The notes: generated from the letters alone by a model not told the origin. Shown: positions 8,277 to 17,625, counted from the first letter of the stretch. The stretch is 24,145 bases of DNA from CAXQZU01 sp964228555 (GCA_964228555.1 CAXQZU010000054.1:1-24145); one strand, 5' to 3'. Program-made: numbers and translations.

Positions 8277-8948
8277 ATGCTGACCCTGTTGCTCACGGGC
8301 CTGCTGGGTTCGTTGCACTGCGTGGGCATGTGCGGCGGCTTCGTGCTGGCGCTGGACCGTCCCGGTCGCGTGCCGTGGCGGCGGCTGGCGGTGCAGGGCT
8401 CCTTCCTGCTGGGCAAGGCCACCACCTATGTCCTGCTGGGAGCGCTCGCGGGCCTGCTGGGCACGGCGCTGGCGCGCGCGCCGTGGCTGGCAGCCGCGCA
8501 GGGCGTGCTGGCCGTGGTGGCTGGCGTGGCGATGGTGATGGCGGGGCTGCAGCTGCTGGGCTGGCTCAAGGCCTTCCCGGTGGGCTCGCTGTTCGGCCCG
8601 GGCAGCGCGTGGGACCGGGCCTCGCGCTCGGTGGCCGAGGCGCGCTCGGTGGCGGCGCCCTACGCACTGGGGGCGCTCACGGGCCTGCTGCCCTGCCCGC
8701 TCGTGTACGCCTTCCTCGCCAGCGCGCTGGCCACGGGCTCGCTGGCGCAGGCACTGCTCGTGATGGCCGTGCTGGGCCTCGCCAGCATGCCGGCCCTGCT
8801 GCTGGTGGTGCTGCTGGGCGCGGTGCTGCGGCCCTCGCGCCGTGCCGTGGTGGTGCGCGCGGCGGGCGTGGTGGTGGTGCTGCTGGGCCTGGTGACCGTG
8901 GCGCGCGGCGTGGCCCCCGGCTGGCTGCACCTGCACCACGTGCCCTGA
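8277..8948 (+). CDS. SafE/UreH-like membrane protein of the cco cluster
   Basis: A 223-residue integral membrane protein with about six hydrophobic segments. The N-terminus GSLHCVGMCGG is the signature of the sulfite exporter TauE/SafE-like family with the DsbD/UreH-type transmembrane fold. Such genes are commonly found next to ccoI and ccoS, where they are thought to help copper delivery or maturation of the oxidase. The two cysteines of the CVGMC motif could bind metal. A second conserved region, ALTGLLPCPLVYAFL, gives the paired Gly-Leu-Leu-Pro-Cys half of the fold. No convincing ribosome binding site is seen before the ATG. The family call is good; the role in cbb3 assembly is inferred from position between the oxidase genes and the copper ATPase. 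Confidence 0.88.
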   Translation: MLTLLLTGLLGSLHCVGMCGGFVLALDRPGRVPWRRLAVQGSFLLGKATTYVLLGALAGLLGTALARAPWLAAAQGVLAVVAGVAMVMAGLQLLGWLKAFPVGSLFGPGSAWDRASRSVAEARSVAAPYALGALTGLLPCPLVYAFLASALATGSLAQALLVMAVLGLASMPALLLVVLLGAVLRPSRRAVVVRAAGVVVVLLGLVTVARGVAPGWLHLHHVP

Positions 8949-9036
8949 GCGCGCACGGCCTGCCCCGGTCCCGCGGACGGGCGTGACCGGCCCGGGTGGC
9001 GCCCCGTGTGCTCGCGGGCGCCGGCAGGCGGCGTGC

Positions 9037-9042
9037 GAGACT
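9037..9042 (+). promoter_or_regulatory. Degenerate -10-like hexamer before ccoI
   Basis: GAGACT ends exactly six bases before the ATG at 9049. It differs by its first base from the TAGACT at 23942 and keeps the conserved A at position 2 and T at position 6. The spacing matches the better sites in this window, but the missing first T makes it a weak call. Confidence 0.3.
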
Positions 9043-9048
9043 GCGCCC

Positions 9049-11265
9049 ATGGCCGTCCCGGCTGCCCGACCTGCGCCCCTGGCCTGCGCGCACTGCGGCC
9101 TGCCCGTGGGCGTGGGGGGCACGCGCCGGCGCGAGCAGGGCGGCGAGCATGCGTTCTGCTGCCTGGGCTGCTCGATCGCGTGGCGCATGGCCGGGCGTGC
9201 CGCCGGCGAGGGCAGCGAGGCGGCCGTGTACCTGGCGCGCATCGCACTGGGCTTCGGCCTCTCGGCCATCGTGATGCTGATCCAGTGGGTGCACTACATC
9301 GACCCCGAGGCCGCAGCCCACCCGTCCTTCGTGGCCTTCTCGCCGCTGGCGCAGGTGCTGGCCAGCACGCCCGTCCTGCTGGTGCTGGGCGTGCCGTGGC
9401 TGTGGGCCGCCCTGCAGGGCCTGCGCGCCGGGCGCGTGGGCACCGACCTGCTGGTGGCGCTGGGCATCTTCGCCGGCTATGGCGCCTCGCTGGTGACGCT
9501 GCTGCGCGGCGAGCACGAGCCGCTGTTCCTGGACACGGTGACGAGCCTGGCCACGCTCATCGCCGTGGGCCGCTGGCTGGAGGCGCGTGCCAAGGAGCGG
9601 GCGACGTCGGGCCTGCGCGCCTTCGTGAGCGGCGCCGCGCGGCCTGCGCTGCGCCTCGTGCCCGGCGGCGAGCCCGAGCGGGTGGTGGCCAGCGACCTCG
9701 CGCCGGGCCAGCGCGTGCGCGTGCTGCCCGGCGAGAAGATCCCTGCCGACGGCGTGGTGCGCGAGGGCCGCGCGCTGGTGGACGAGGCCTCGCTGACCGG
9801 CGAGCCCCTGCCGCGCGCGGTGGGGCCGGGCGATGGCGTGCGCGCGCCGTGCGTGCCGCTGGACGGCCCGCTGGAGGTCGAGGTGACGGCCGTGGGCGAG
9901 GGCACGCTGCTGGCCGAGGTGGGCCGCGTGCTGGAACGGGCGCGCCAGGAGCGCGCGCCGCTGGAGCGGCTGGCCGATCGCGCCAGCGCAGTCTTCGTGC
10001 CGCTGGTGCTGCTGCTGTCGGCGTGGGTGCTGTGGCGTGACCTGCAGGCGGGCGCCGATGCCGCCACGGCCGTGGTCGGCGCGCTGGCGGTGCTGGTGGT
10101 GGCCTGTCCCTGCGCGCTGGCCATCGCCACGCCGCTGGCGGTGACGGCCGCGCTGGGCCGCCTGGCCGAGCGCGGCATCCTCGTGCGCTCGGGTGCTGCG
10201 CTGGGAGCCTTGCCGCGCCTCTCGCGCGTGGCCTTCGACAAGACGGGCACGCTCACGGAGGGCAGGCCGGAGGTGGACGCCCTGGTGCCCTGCCCCGGGG
10301 TGGGGGAGGACGAGCTGCTGGGCGCGGCCGCGGCCCTGGAGGCCCACAGCGAGCACGCGCTGGCCCGCGGCATCCTCGCCGCCGCGCGGGCGCGTGGCCT
10401 TGCGCTGCAGCCTGCGCGCGACGTGCGCGTGGTGCCCGGGCGCGGCATCGAGGGCTGGGTGGGCCCCCGTGGGGCCGAGCAGCAGGTGCAGGTGGGCAGC
10501 CCTGCGTGGCTGGGCGCGCCGCAGGATGCGGGCCAGGTGGCCGTGCGGCGGGGCGACCGGCTGCTGGGCACGCTGTCGCTGCGCGACCGGCCGCGCGCGT
10601 CGGCACGTGCGGCGCTGGAGGGGCTGCGCGCCGGCGGGGCCGAGGTGCGCATCCTCAGCGGCGACACGCCGCAGGCCGCCGAGGCGCTGGCCGGCACGCT
10701 GGGCCTGCCGCCGGGGTCGGCCGAGGGTGGCCTGCTGCCGCAGGACAAGGTGGATCGGCTCGCGGGCTGGCGCGGCGGCCGGCGCACGGCCGTGGCCTTC
10801 GTGGGCGATGGCCTCAACGACGCGCCGGCGCTGGCGGCTGCCGACCTGGGCATCGCCGTGGGCAGCGGCACCGACCTCGCGCGCGAGACGGCTGCCGTGA
10901 GCCTGCTGGGCGACGACCTCAGCCGCCTGCCCGCCTTGCTCAAGGCGGCCCGGCGCACCCGGGCCGCCGTGCGCTGGAACCTGGTCTGGGCCTTCGCCTA
11001 CAACGTCGCCGCCGTCGCGTGGGCCGTGCTGGCGCATCCCGCGCCCGTGCTGGGGGCCCTGGCCATGGTGCTCAGCAGCCTGTTCGTGATCGCCACCAGC
11101 CTGCGGCTCAGGGCCCGCCTGGCCGAGGACCTGGGCGCGGGCGAGGGGGGGGCGGGCGGGCCGGGCGGGCCGGCCGCCGTGCCGTGGCCGGCCGGCGCAG
11201 GAGGCAACGTGCCGGCCCCGGAGGCGCCCCCGATCGGCATTCCGGGGGGGCCTCCCGGCCCGTAG
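9049..11265 (+). CDS. ccoI: Copper-translocating P-type ATPase of cbb3 assembly
   Basis: A P1B-type ATPase of 738 residues that exports copper for cbb3 oxidase maturation. The N-terminus has the CcoI-type metal site: C13-A-H-C16 followed by C37-C38-L-G-C41. Catalytic features follow in order: TGEP of the actuator domain, the transmembrane CPC motif (Cys353, Cys355), the phosphorylated Asp397 in DKTGT, and GDGLNDAP at about 586. The His of the nucleotide-binding HP motif is present (SEHALA, His436) but the Pro is Ala. The C-terminal 40 residues are a Gly/Pro/Ala-rich tail not typical of the family. The ATG at 9049 is preferred over the upstream in-frame GTG at 8983, because the extension is an Arg/Gly-rich non-conserved stretch. 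The stop codon at 11263 also forms the start of the hexamer before ccoS. Confidence 0.93.
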   Translation: MAVPAARPAPLACAHCGLPVGVGGTRRREQGGEHAFCCLGCSIAWRMAGRAAGEGSEAAVYLARIALGFGLSAIVMLIQWVHYIDPEAAAHPSFVAFSPLAQVLASTPVLLVLGVPWLWAALQGLRAGRVGTDLLVALGIFAGYGASLVTLLRGEHEPLFLDTVTSLATLIAVGRWLEARAKERATSGLRAFVSGAARPALRLVPGGEPERVVASDLAPGQRVRVLPGEKIPADGVVREGRALVDEASLTGEPLPRAVGPGDGVRAPCVPLDGPLEVEVTAVGEGTLLAEVGRVLERARQERAPLERLADRASAVFVPLVLLLSAWVLWRDLQAGADAATAVVGALAVLVVACPCALAIATPLAVTAALGRLAERGILVRSGAALGALPRLSRVAFDKTGTLTEGRPEVDALVPCPGVGEDELLGAAAALEAHSEHALARGILAAARARGLALQPARDVRVVPGRGIEGWVGPRGAEQQVQVGSPAWLGAPQDAGQVAVRRGDRLLGTLSLRDRPRASARAALEGLRAGGAEVRILSGDTPQAAEALAGTLGLPPGSAEGGLLPQDKVDRLAGWRGGRRTAVAFVGDGLNDAPALAAADLGIAVGSGTDLARETAAVSLLGDDLSRLPALLKAARRTRAAVRWNLVWAFAYNVAAVAWAVLAHPAPVLGALAMVLSSLFVIATSLRLRARLAEDLGAGEGGAGGPGGPAAVPWPAGAGGNVPAPEAPPIGIPGGPPGP

Positions 11266-11268
11266 GAT
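11263..11268 (+). promoter_or_regulatory. -10-like hexamer TAGGAT of ccoS
   Basis: TAGGAT includes the ccoI stop codon and ends exactly six bases before the ccoS ATG at 11275. No Shine-Dalgarno sequence lies between, so transcription would begin at the start codon itself. No clear -35 element is seen. Confidence 0.55.
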
Positions 11269-11274
11269 CACGGC

Positions 11275-11451
11275 ATGGAACTCACGTTCTTGTTCTTCCT
11301 GCTGACCCTTTCCATGGGCCTGGCGGCGTGGATCGTCTTCTGGTGGACGGTGCGCACGGGCCAGCTCAAGGAGCCCGAGGCGCCGGCCGCGGAGATGCTC
11401 GAGAACGACGCCCGCGACCTGGCCGGGCCCATCACGGGAGACGCGCGATGA
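11275..11451 (+). CDS. ccoS: cbb3 oxidase maturation protein CcoS
   Basis: A short gene of 58 residues. The single membrane helix at residues 3-24 ends in FWWTVRTGQLKEPE, which matches the CcoS family signature of aromatic residues followed by R-x-G-Q and an acidic stretch, and ends with a short acidic tail (EMLEND). CcoS is needed for insertion of haem and copper into CcoN. It follows ccoI by nine bases and overlaps the next small gene by four bases (ATGA). The family match rests on the short signature and on the position after ccoI, which is the usual order. Confidence 0.9.
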   Translation: MELTFLFFLLTLSMGLAAWIVFWWTVRTGQLKEPEAPAAEMLENDARDLAGPITGDAR

Positions 11452-11636
11452 GCGACAGCAAGCACGACGGCGAGCACCACGACGTGCACGTCTACGAGGG
11501 CCCCGGCATCGAGGAGGGGAACGCGCCGGTGCCTGGCTGGTACAAGGGCGTGCTGCTGCTGCTGGGCATCTTCGCCGTGGTCTACATCCTGGGCAACCTG
11601 AGCGGCTGGAACCCCTGGGCCGCCAAGTGGAAGTAG
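11448..11636 (+). CDS. Stand-alone FixP/CcoP N-terminal anchor-like small protein
   Basis: A 62-residue protein whose ATG overlaps the ccoS stop. The His/Asp-rich cytoplasmic start is followed by HVYEGPGIEEGNAPVPGW and one membrane helix (GVLLLLGIFAVVYILG). This resembles the N-terminal domain of CcoP/FixP, where a V-Y-D-G-I-x-E-x-x-N-P-L-P-x-W-W motif leads into the first membrane helix. Here it ends after one helix with no haem domain, whereas the dihaem domains are fused to CcoO at 6170. It is therefore either the detached CcoP anchor or a CcoQ-like small subunit. The sequence similarity is seen by eye; the subunit role is inference. Confidence 0.8.
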   Translation: MSDSKHDGEHHDVHVYEGPGIEEGNAPVPGWYKGVLLLLGIFAVVYILGNLSGWNPWAAKWK

Positions 11637-11657
11637 GTCGCGCCTAGCCGCGCGTCG

Positions 11658-12773
11658 ATGGCTGGCACGGAGCCGCGGCCGCAGCGCCTCGAGGATGTCC
11701 CCGGGCTCGTGGCCCCGCCCGTGGGGCAGGCGCCCGCCACGCGCGTGCTGCTGCGCCTGCCCAACTGGCTGGGCGACATCGTGATGGCCGCCCCGGCCGT
11801 GGAGGCCATCACGAGGGCGTTGCCCGGCGCGCGCGTCACTGCGCAGTGCATCGCGCCCTTCGTGCCGCTGGCGCGGCTGCTGCCGGGCGTGCACGAGGCC
11901 GTCGCGGCGGGCCCCGATCGCGGGCCGCTGTCGCTGTGGAGCTCGCGCCGCGCGTTGCGCGCGGCCGGTCACGCCCTCGCGGTGGTGGTCCCGCGCGGCG
12001 TGCGCGCCTCGCTGGCGCCGTGGCTGGCGCGCGTCCCCGTGCGCGTGGGCTTCGGCGATGCCGGCAAGCGCCTGCTGCTGACGCACGGCCTGCGGGGCTG
12101 GCGTCCGCTGCGTCGCGCCCACCGCTCGCTGTTCTACGGGGCGCTGGCGCGCTGCTTCGGGACCACGCCCGCGGGCCCGTGGGCATTGCAGGCGCCGGGC
12201 GCGGCGCTGGCGGCGGCCGATGCCCTGCTGGAGCGGCTGGGGGCGGACCGCACCCTGCCGCGGGTGGTGCTGGAGCCGGGCGCGCGCTACGGCCCGGCCA
12301 AGTGCTGGCCGCCGGAGCGCTTCGGGGCCCTGGCGCGCCTGCTGATGGCGGAGGGCTGCAGCGTGGCCACCGTGGGCACGGCCGCCACCCAGCCGGTGGA
12401 GGACGACGTGGCACGGGCCAGCGGCGGCGGCCTCGTGCGCACGGCGGGGCGCACCGACGACCTGCTGGCGCTGGTGGGCCTGCTGGCCCGGGCGCGCCTC
12501 GTGGTGGCCAACGACACCGGGCCGATGCACCTCGCCGCGGCGCTGGGCACGCCCGTGCTGGCGTTGTTCGGTGCCACCGACCCCGAGGTGTCGGCACCGC
12601 GCGGTCCGGGGCCCATCCGCCTCGTGATGCAGCCGGCAGCCTGCTCGCCGTGCTTCCTGCGCACCTGCACGGTGGCGGGCCATCCCTGCATGCGCGACAT
12701 CCAGGTCGAGCGCGTGCTGTCCGAGGCCCGCGCGATGCTCGCGCAGGGCCCGCGGGCCCCAGCGCCCGGCTAG
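11658..12773 (+). CDS. waaF: ADP-heptose--LPS heptosyltransferase II (GT9)
   Basis: A glycosyltransferase family 9 protein of 371 residues that would add heptose to the LPS inner core at the cytoplasmic face of the inner membrane. The N-terminal Rossmann half carries RLPNWLGDIVMAAP, and the C-terminal half carries EPGARYGPAKCWPPERF, typical of WaaF, then ANDTGPMHLAAALGTP and the sugar-nucleotide binding GATDP region. The C-terminus has CSPCFLRTC, a cysteine-rich stretch often seen in WaaF-type proteins. The first 25 residues before the Rossmann fold are not conserved, so a later start is possible. It begins 21 bases after the preceding small gene and could be read through from it. Its stop overlaps that of the converging parA-like gene by four bases. 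Confidence 0.88.
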   Translation: MAGTEPRPQRLEDVPGLVAPPVGQAPATRVLLRLPNWLGDIVMAAPAVEAITRALPGARVTAQCIAPFVPLARLLPGVHEAVAAGPDRGPLSLWSSRRALRAAGHALAVVVPRGVRASLAPWLARVPVRVGFGDAGKRLLLTHGLRGWRPLRRAHRSLFYGALARCFGTTPAGPWALQAPGAALAAADALLERLGADRTLPRVVLEPGARYGPAKCWPPERFGALARLLMAEGCSVATVGTAATQPVEDDVARASGGGLVRTAGRTDDLLALVGLLARARLVVANDTGPMHLAAALGTPVLALFGATDPEVSAPRGPGPIRLVMQPAACSPCFLRTCTVAGHPCMRDIQVERVLSEARAMLAQGPRAPAPG

Positions 12774-12789
12774 GCGCGCAGGGCGCTGG
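12759..12789. terminator. Inverted repeat around the shared stop codons
   Basis: Nine-base arms (12759-12767 and 12781-12789) pair perfectly across a 13-base loop that holds both stop codons. A separate perfect 14-base palindrome, GGGCCCGCGGGCCC, lies at 12746-12759. There is no T-run, so an intrinsic terminator is uncertain, but the placement between convergent genes fits a bidirectional one. Confidence 0.4.
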
Positions 12790-13828
12790 CGCCGGAGGCG
12801 TCCTCGCCCGGCTCCAGCAGGCCCAGCGAGGCCTCCTCGCGGTCGAAGGCGGCGCGGCGCTCGGCCAGCGACAGGGCCATCCAGCGCTCGCGCTGCGCGT
12901 CGGGGGCCACGACGAAGCGTGCCAGGCGCCCGTACTCGCGCGCGGCGCGGCTGCGCGGGAAGGCGCGCGTCACGGGCTCGCACACCAGCGGCGCGCGCAC
13001 CAGCGCGGGGTCGATGTGGATGGGGTCGAGCAGGCGGCCGGGGAAGGCCTCCTCGATGGCGTCGAGGATCTCGACGGCCAGCGGCACGCGGCGGTCCACC
13101 TTGGTGGGGAGCAGCCACACGCGCAGGTCGTGGCGCAGCTTCTCCTTGAGCAACGCGAACGTGCTCGTCAGGTCGCTCACGGCCTTGATGGAGTAGGACT
13201 GCGTCTCGATGGGGACCACCACCTCCTGCGAGGCCAGCAGTGCGTTGATCGTGATGCGCGAGAGGTTGGGCGGGCAGTCGAAGACGATGGCGTGGTAGCG
13301 GTCGAACAGCGGCTCGAGCTTGGTGCGCAGCACCTGCTCGCGGTTGTAGGCCTCCTGCAGCCGCGCCTCCACGTTGCACAGGCGGATGTCGGCCGGGATG
13401 GCATGCACGCCCTCGATCGCCGTCTCGAGGATCACGTCCTCGGGACCCACGTCGTCGCGCGCCAGCAAGTCCTCGCTGGTGAGGGTGAGCAGGTCGGGGT
13501 CGAAGCCGAAGGAGGAGGTGAGGTTGGCCTGCGCGTCCAGGTCCACGGCCAGCACGCGCCGGCCCAGGTCGGCCAGCGCCGCGGCGAGGCTGAAGGCCGT
13601 GGTGGTCTTGCCCACGCCGCCCTTCTGGTTGACGACGCACACCCGCCGCGGCTGGCCGCGACCGCCCAGCTCCACGCAGCGTGCGGCCTGCTCGAAGCCG
13701 TAGGCCGGGGCCCCGTCGCTGCCCCGCGGCACGCTCCCCAGCAGGCCCTGCCGCTCCCAGCCCGCCACGCGGCCGGAGGCCACGCCGGCCAGGCCGGCCA
13801 GCTCGGCGAGGGTGTAGGTCTTGGCCAT
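12770..13828 (-). CDS. parA: ParA-like ATPase with MerR-like N-terminus
   Basis: A 352-residue protein. Residues 1-60 resemble a MerR-type helix-turn-helix (YTLAELAGLAGVASGRVAGW, then a Tyr-Gly-Phe segment). Residues 62-310 are a ParA/MinD-superfamily ATPase: deviant Walker A KGGVGKTT at 69-76, the DLDAQANLT motif, and FDCPPNLSRITINALL. Such proteins bind DNA or the nucleoid and drive positioning of plasmids, chromosomes or protein complexes. No ParB-like partner or parS-type repeat is seen nearby, so the cargo is unknown and this may be an orphan ParA. The ATG at 13828 is preceded by GGAAG on the minus strand at a good spacing. The long in-frame extension upstream lies antisense to the sigma-54 activator gene and is not credible. 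Confidence 0.88.
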   Translation of the reverse strand: MAKTYTLAELAGLAGVASGRVAGWERQGLLGSVPRGSDGAPAYGFEQAARCVELGGRGQPRRVCVVNQKGGVGKTTTAFSLAAALADLGRRVLAVDLDAQANLTSSFGFDPDLLTLTSEDLLARDDVGPEDVILETAIEGVHAIPADIRLCNVEARLQEAYNREQVLRTKLEPLFDRYHAIVFDCPPNLSRITINALLASQEVVVPIETQSYSIKAVSDLTSTFALLKEKLRHDLRVWLLPTKVDRRVPLAVEILDAIEEAFPGRLLDPIHIDPALVRAPLVCEPVTRAFPRSRAAREYGRLARFVVAPDAQRERWMALSLAERRAAFDREEASLGLLEPGEDASGASALRA

Positions 13829-13848
13829 GGGGCAGCTTCCGGGGGCGG

Positions 13849-13854
13849 ACTCTA
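13849..13854 (-). promoter_or_regulatory. -10-like hexamer TAGAGT of the parA-like gene
   Basis: On the minus strand TAGAGT lies about 20 bases before the ATG. A start of transcription six or seven bases on would leave a leader of about 14 bases that contains the GGAAG at 13836-13840. Confidence 0.4.
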
Positions 13855-13936
13855 CCGCCGGCACCCGACGGCGCCCCCGGCCCCGCCTCCGGCGCGCTGC
13901 CGCGCCTGCGCCGTCGCCGTGCCGGGCCGCACGGCG

Positions 13937-13942
13937 TAGGAT
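13937..13942 (+). promoter_or_regulatory. -10-like hexamer TAGGAT of the FHA-sigma54 activator
   Basis: TAGGAT lies about 80 bases before the GTG at 14024, giving a predicted leader of about 75 bases. The 195 bases between the divergent genes (13829-14023) hold this site, the minus-strand hexamer and the hairpin at 13981; nothing else is visible. Confidence 0.4.
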
Positions 13943-13980
13943 GGCGCCCCGCCCAGCCCGCAGGGGCCCGGGCGGCCCTC

Positions 13981-14000
13981 CCCGGGGGCGGTCCCCCGGG
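13981..14000 (+). promoter_or_regulatory. GC-only hairpin in the predicted leader
   Basis: Perfect eight-base arms CCCGGGGG and CCCCCGGG flank a CGGT loop, ending 23 bases before the GTG start at 14024. It could be a transcript hairpin controlling translation, or a protein-binding palindrome. No T-run follows it. Confidence 0.5.
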
Positions 14001-14023
14001 CTCCCCGCTGTCCTGAGCCCCCC

Positions 14024-15970
<1,947 letters not shown>

Positions 15971-15987
15971 GACGGCCGCGGCCCGTC
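15971..15987 (+). terminator. Weak palindrome after the activator gene
   Basis: GACGG and CCGTC arms flank a GC-only core containing the palindrome GGCCGCGGCC, directly after the stop codon. There is no T-run; it is offered only as a candidate transcript end. Confidence 0.2.
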
Positions 15988-16010
15988 CACGGTCGAGGCG
16001 GGGTGCGGCG

Positions 16011-16016
16011 TATCAT
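16011..16016 (+). promoter_or_regulatory. -10-like hexamer TATCAT of the gene at 16023
   Basis: TATCAT ends exactly six bases before the GTG at 16023, so the transcript would start at that codon. This is the strongest AT cluster in the short gap and supports the GTG over the ATG six bases later. Confidence 0.5.
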
Positions 16017-16022
16017 GGGCGG

Positions 16023-17579
16023 GTGCGCATGCCCTCATGCCTCCCCGTCTCGCGCAGGGCCTCCCTGCTGGTGCTGGCCCTGCTCGGCATGCCGTGGTCG
16101 GCGCCCGTGGCGCGGGCCCACACCGTCACGCGCACCGACGGCAAGGTGCTGGAGGGGCGCGTGCTGGAGGAGACGGCGCAGGAGGTGGTCATCGAGACCA
16201 CCTTCGGCGGCGTGCAGCGCGTCCCGCGCGCCGAGGTCAAGGCGGTGGACAAGGCCGCCCCGCCGCTGCGCGACCAGCTGGCCTACCGCAGCGAGGCGGC
16301 GGGCAGCGATCCCGCGCGCCTGTGGGAGCTGCACGCGTGGGCGCGGCAGGCGGGCTTCAAGGACGAGCTGCGCGGCGTGCTGGAGCGCATCGTGGCGGTG
16401 CGCCCGGAGGACGCCAAGGCCCGCAAGGCGCTGGGCCACGAGAAGGTGGACGGCCGCTGGATGAGCCCCGAGGAGAAGGCCGCCCACGCGGCCGGCCAGG
16501 AGGCCGCGGCCATGCGGGCCAAGGGGCTGGTCCAGCACGAGGGCCGCTGGGTGACCCCGGAGGAGAAGGCCGCGCTGGAACAGGGGCTGCGCAAGGACGG
16601 CAACGACTGGGTGAACGAGGAGGAGTGGCACCGCCGCCGCGGCGAGGTGATGGTGGATGGCGTGTGGGTGCGGCTGGGCGAGAAGGAGGGCGCCGCGTGG
16701 GCCAAGGACGCGGCCGACGGCGCGCGCGTCTCGCTGCAGCACCTCTGGAGCCCGCACTTCGACATCGCCCACGAGGTCCCGCGCCCGCTGGCCGAGCAGG
16801 CTGCAGCCGGCCTCGAGCAGTCGCATGGCGTGCTGCGCAGCCTGCTGCGCCCCGGCCCGGGCGAGCTGCCGGAGGGCCTCGAGGGTCGTGTGCGCGTGGT
16901 GATGGTGGGCAAGGCCCCGGCCTACGCGCGCGTGGCCGACTGGTTCGGCGCGCGCGTGAAGGCCGACAGCGTGGCACCGGGCTGGTCGCGCTCGGTGCAG
17001 CGCCAGCCCTGCTTCTGGTGGGCCGACCCCGACCCGACGGTGGCCGTCTACCAGTTCCCCAACATCGACCGCACCGTCATCAGCAACGTGGTGCACAACG
17101 CCGCGCTGGTGCTCCTGACGCGCTACCGCTTCAACTTCCGCTTCGTGTCGCCGTGGCTGCGCGAGGGCTTCGCCTACCTGCTGGAGATGCGCTCCATCGG
17201 CTACACCCTCACCTTCACGCTGGGCCGCGGCGGTGGCACCAGCCAGGGCGGCACGGACACGGCCCCGCCGTGGGCCGACAGTGCCCGCTGGAAGGACGCG
17301 CTCAAGCAGGCCGTGGCGGCCGGCACCGACCCGCCGCTCAAGCGGCTCGCGGGCCTGCCCATGGAGGGCCTCGGCTATCCCGAGCTGGTGAAGTCGTGGA
17401 GCGTGTGCGAGTTCCTCGCGGGGCGGGACGGGGCCGGCCTCAAGGCCTTCGTGGACGCCATCAAGGCCGAGCGCGACGTGCCCGAGGAGGAGCTGCTGCG
17501 CAAGCTCACGGGCAAGGACTTCCGGCAGCTGGATGCCGAGTGGCGCGCCTGGGTGGGGGCCGGCTTCCCGGCGCGCTAG
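16023..17579 (+). CDS. Exported protein with degenerate peptidase-MA-like domain
   Basis: About 518 residues. A signal peptide (RRASLLVLALLGMPWSAPVARA) ends near residue 38 and is followed by a small beta-rich domain around GKVLEGRVLEETAQEVVIE. Residues about 130-230 hold four spaced repeats of a G-x-W-x-x-x-E-E-K type motif (GRWMSPEEKAA, GRWVTPEEKAA, NDWVNEEEWH, GVWVRLGEKEG). The C-terminal half resembles the zinc peptidase MA fold: a helix in the HExxH position reads VVHNAALVLL, followed by PWLREGFAYLLE where a third zinc ligand Glu is expected. The catalytic Glu and second His are missing, so it is probably not an active zinc protease. Function is unknown; an envelope or binding role is possible. 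The fold assignment is from pattern only. GTG 16023 is chosen from the hexamer; the ATG at 16029 is the alternative. Confidence 0.8.
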   Translation: MRMPSCLPVSRRASLLVLALLGMPWSAPVARAHTVTRTDGKVLEGRVLEETAQEVVIETTFGGVQRVPRAEVKAVDKAAPPLRDQLAYRSEAAGSDPARLWELHAWARQAGFKDELRGVLERIVAVRPEDAKARKALGHEKVDGRWMSPEEKAAHAAGQEAAAMRAKGLVQHEGRWVTPEEKAALEQGLRKDGNDWVNEEEWHRRRGEVMVDGVWVRLGEKEGAAWAKDAADGARVSLQHLWSPHFDIAHEVPRPLAEQAAAGLEQSHGVLRSLLRPGPGELPEGLEGRVRVVMVGKAPAYARVADWFGARVKADSVAPGWSRSVQRQPCFWWADPDPTVAVYQFPNIDRTVISNVVHNAALVLLTRYRFNFRFVSPWLREGFAYLLEMRSIGYTLTFTLGRGGGTSQGGTDTAPPWADSARWKDALKQAVAAGTDPPLKRLAGLPMEGLGYPELVKSWSVCEFLAGRDGAGLKAFVDAIKAERDVPEEELLRKLTGKDFRQLDAEWRAWVGAGFPAR

Positions 17580-17625
17580 GCCCGCCCGCGGGCCGGGGCC
17601 GCCTGCGTGCCCGCCTTGCCACGGG

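Noticed and set aside
11645..11657. TAGCCG before waaF as another leaderless promoter
   Set aside because: It lacks the final T and the gap to the ATG is seven bases, not six.
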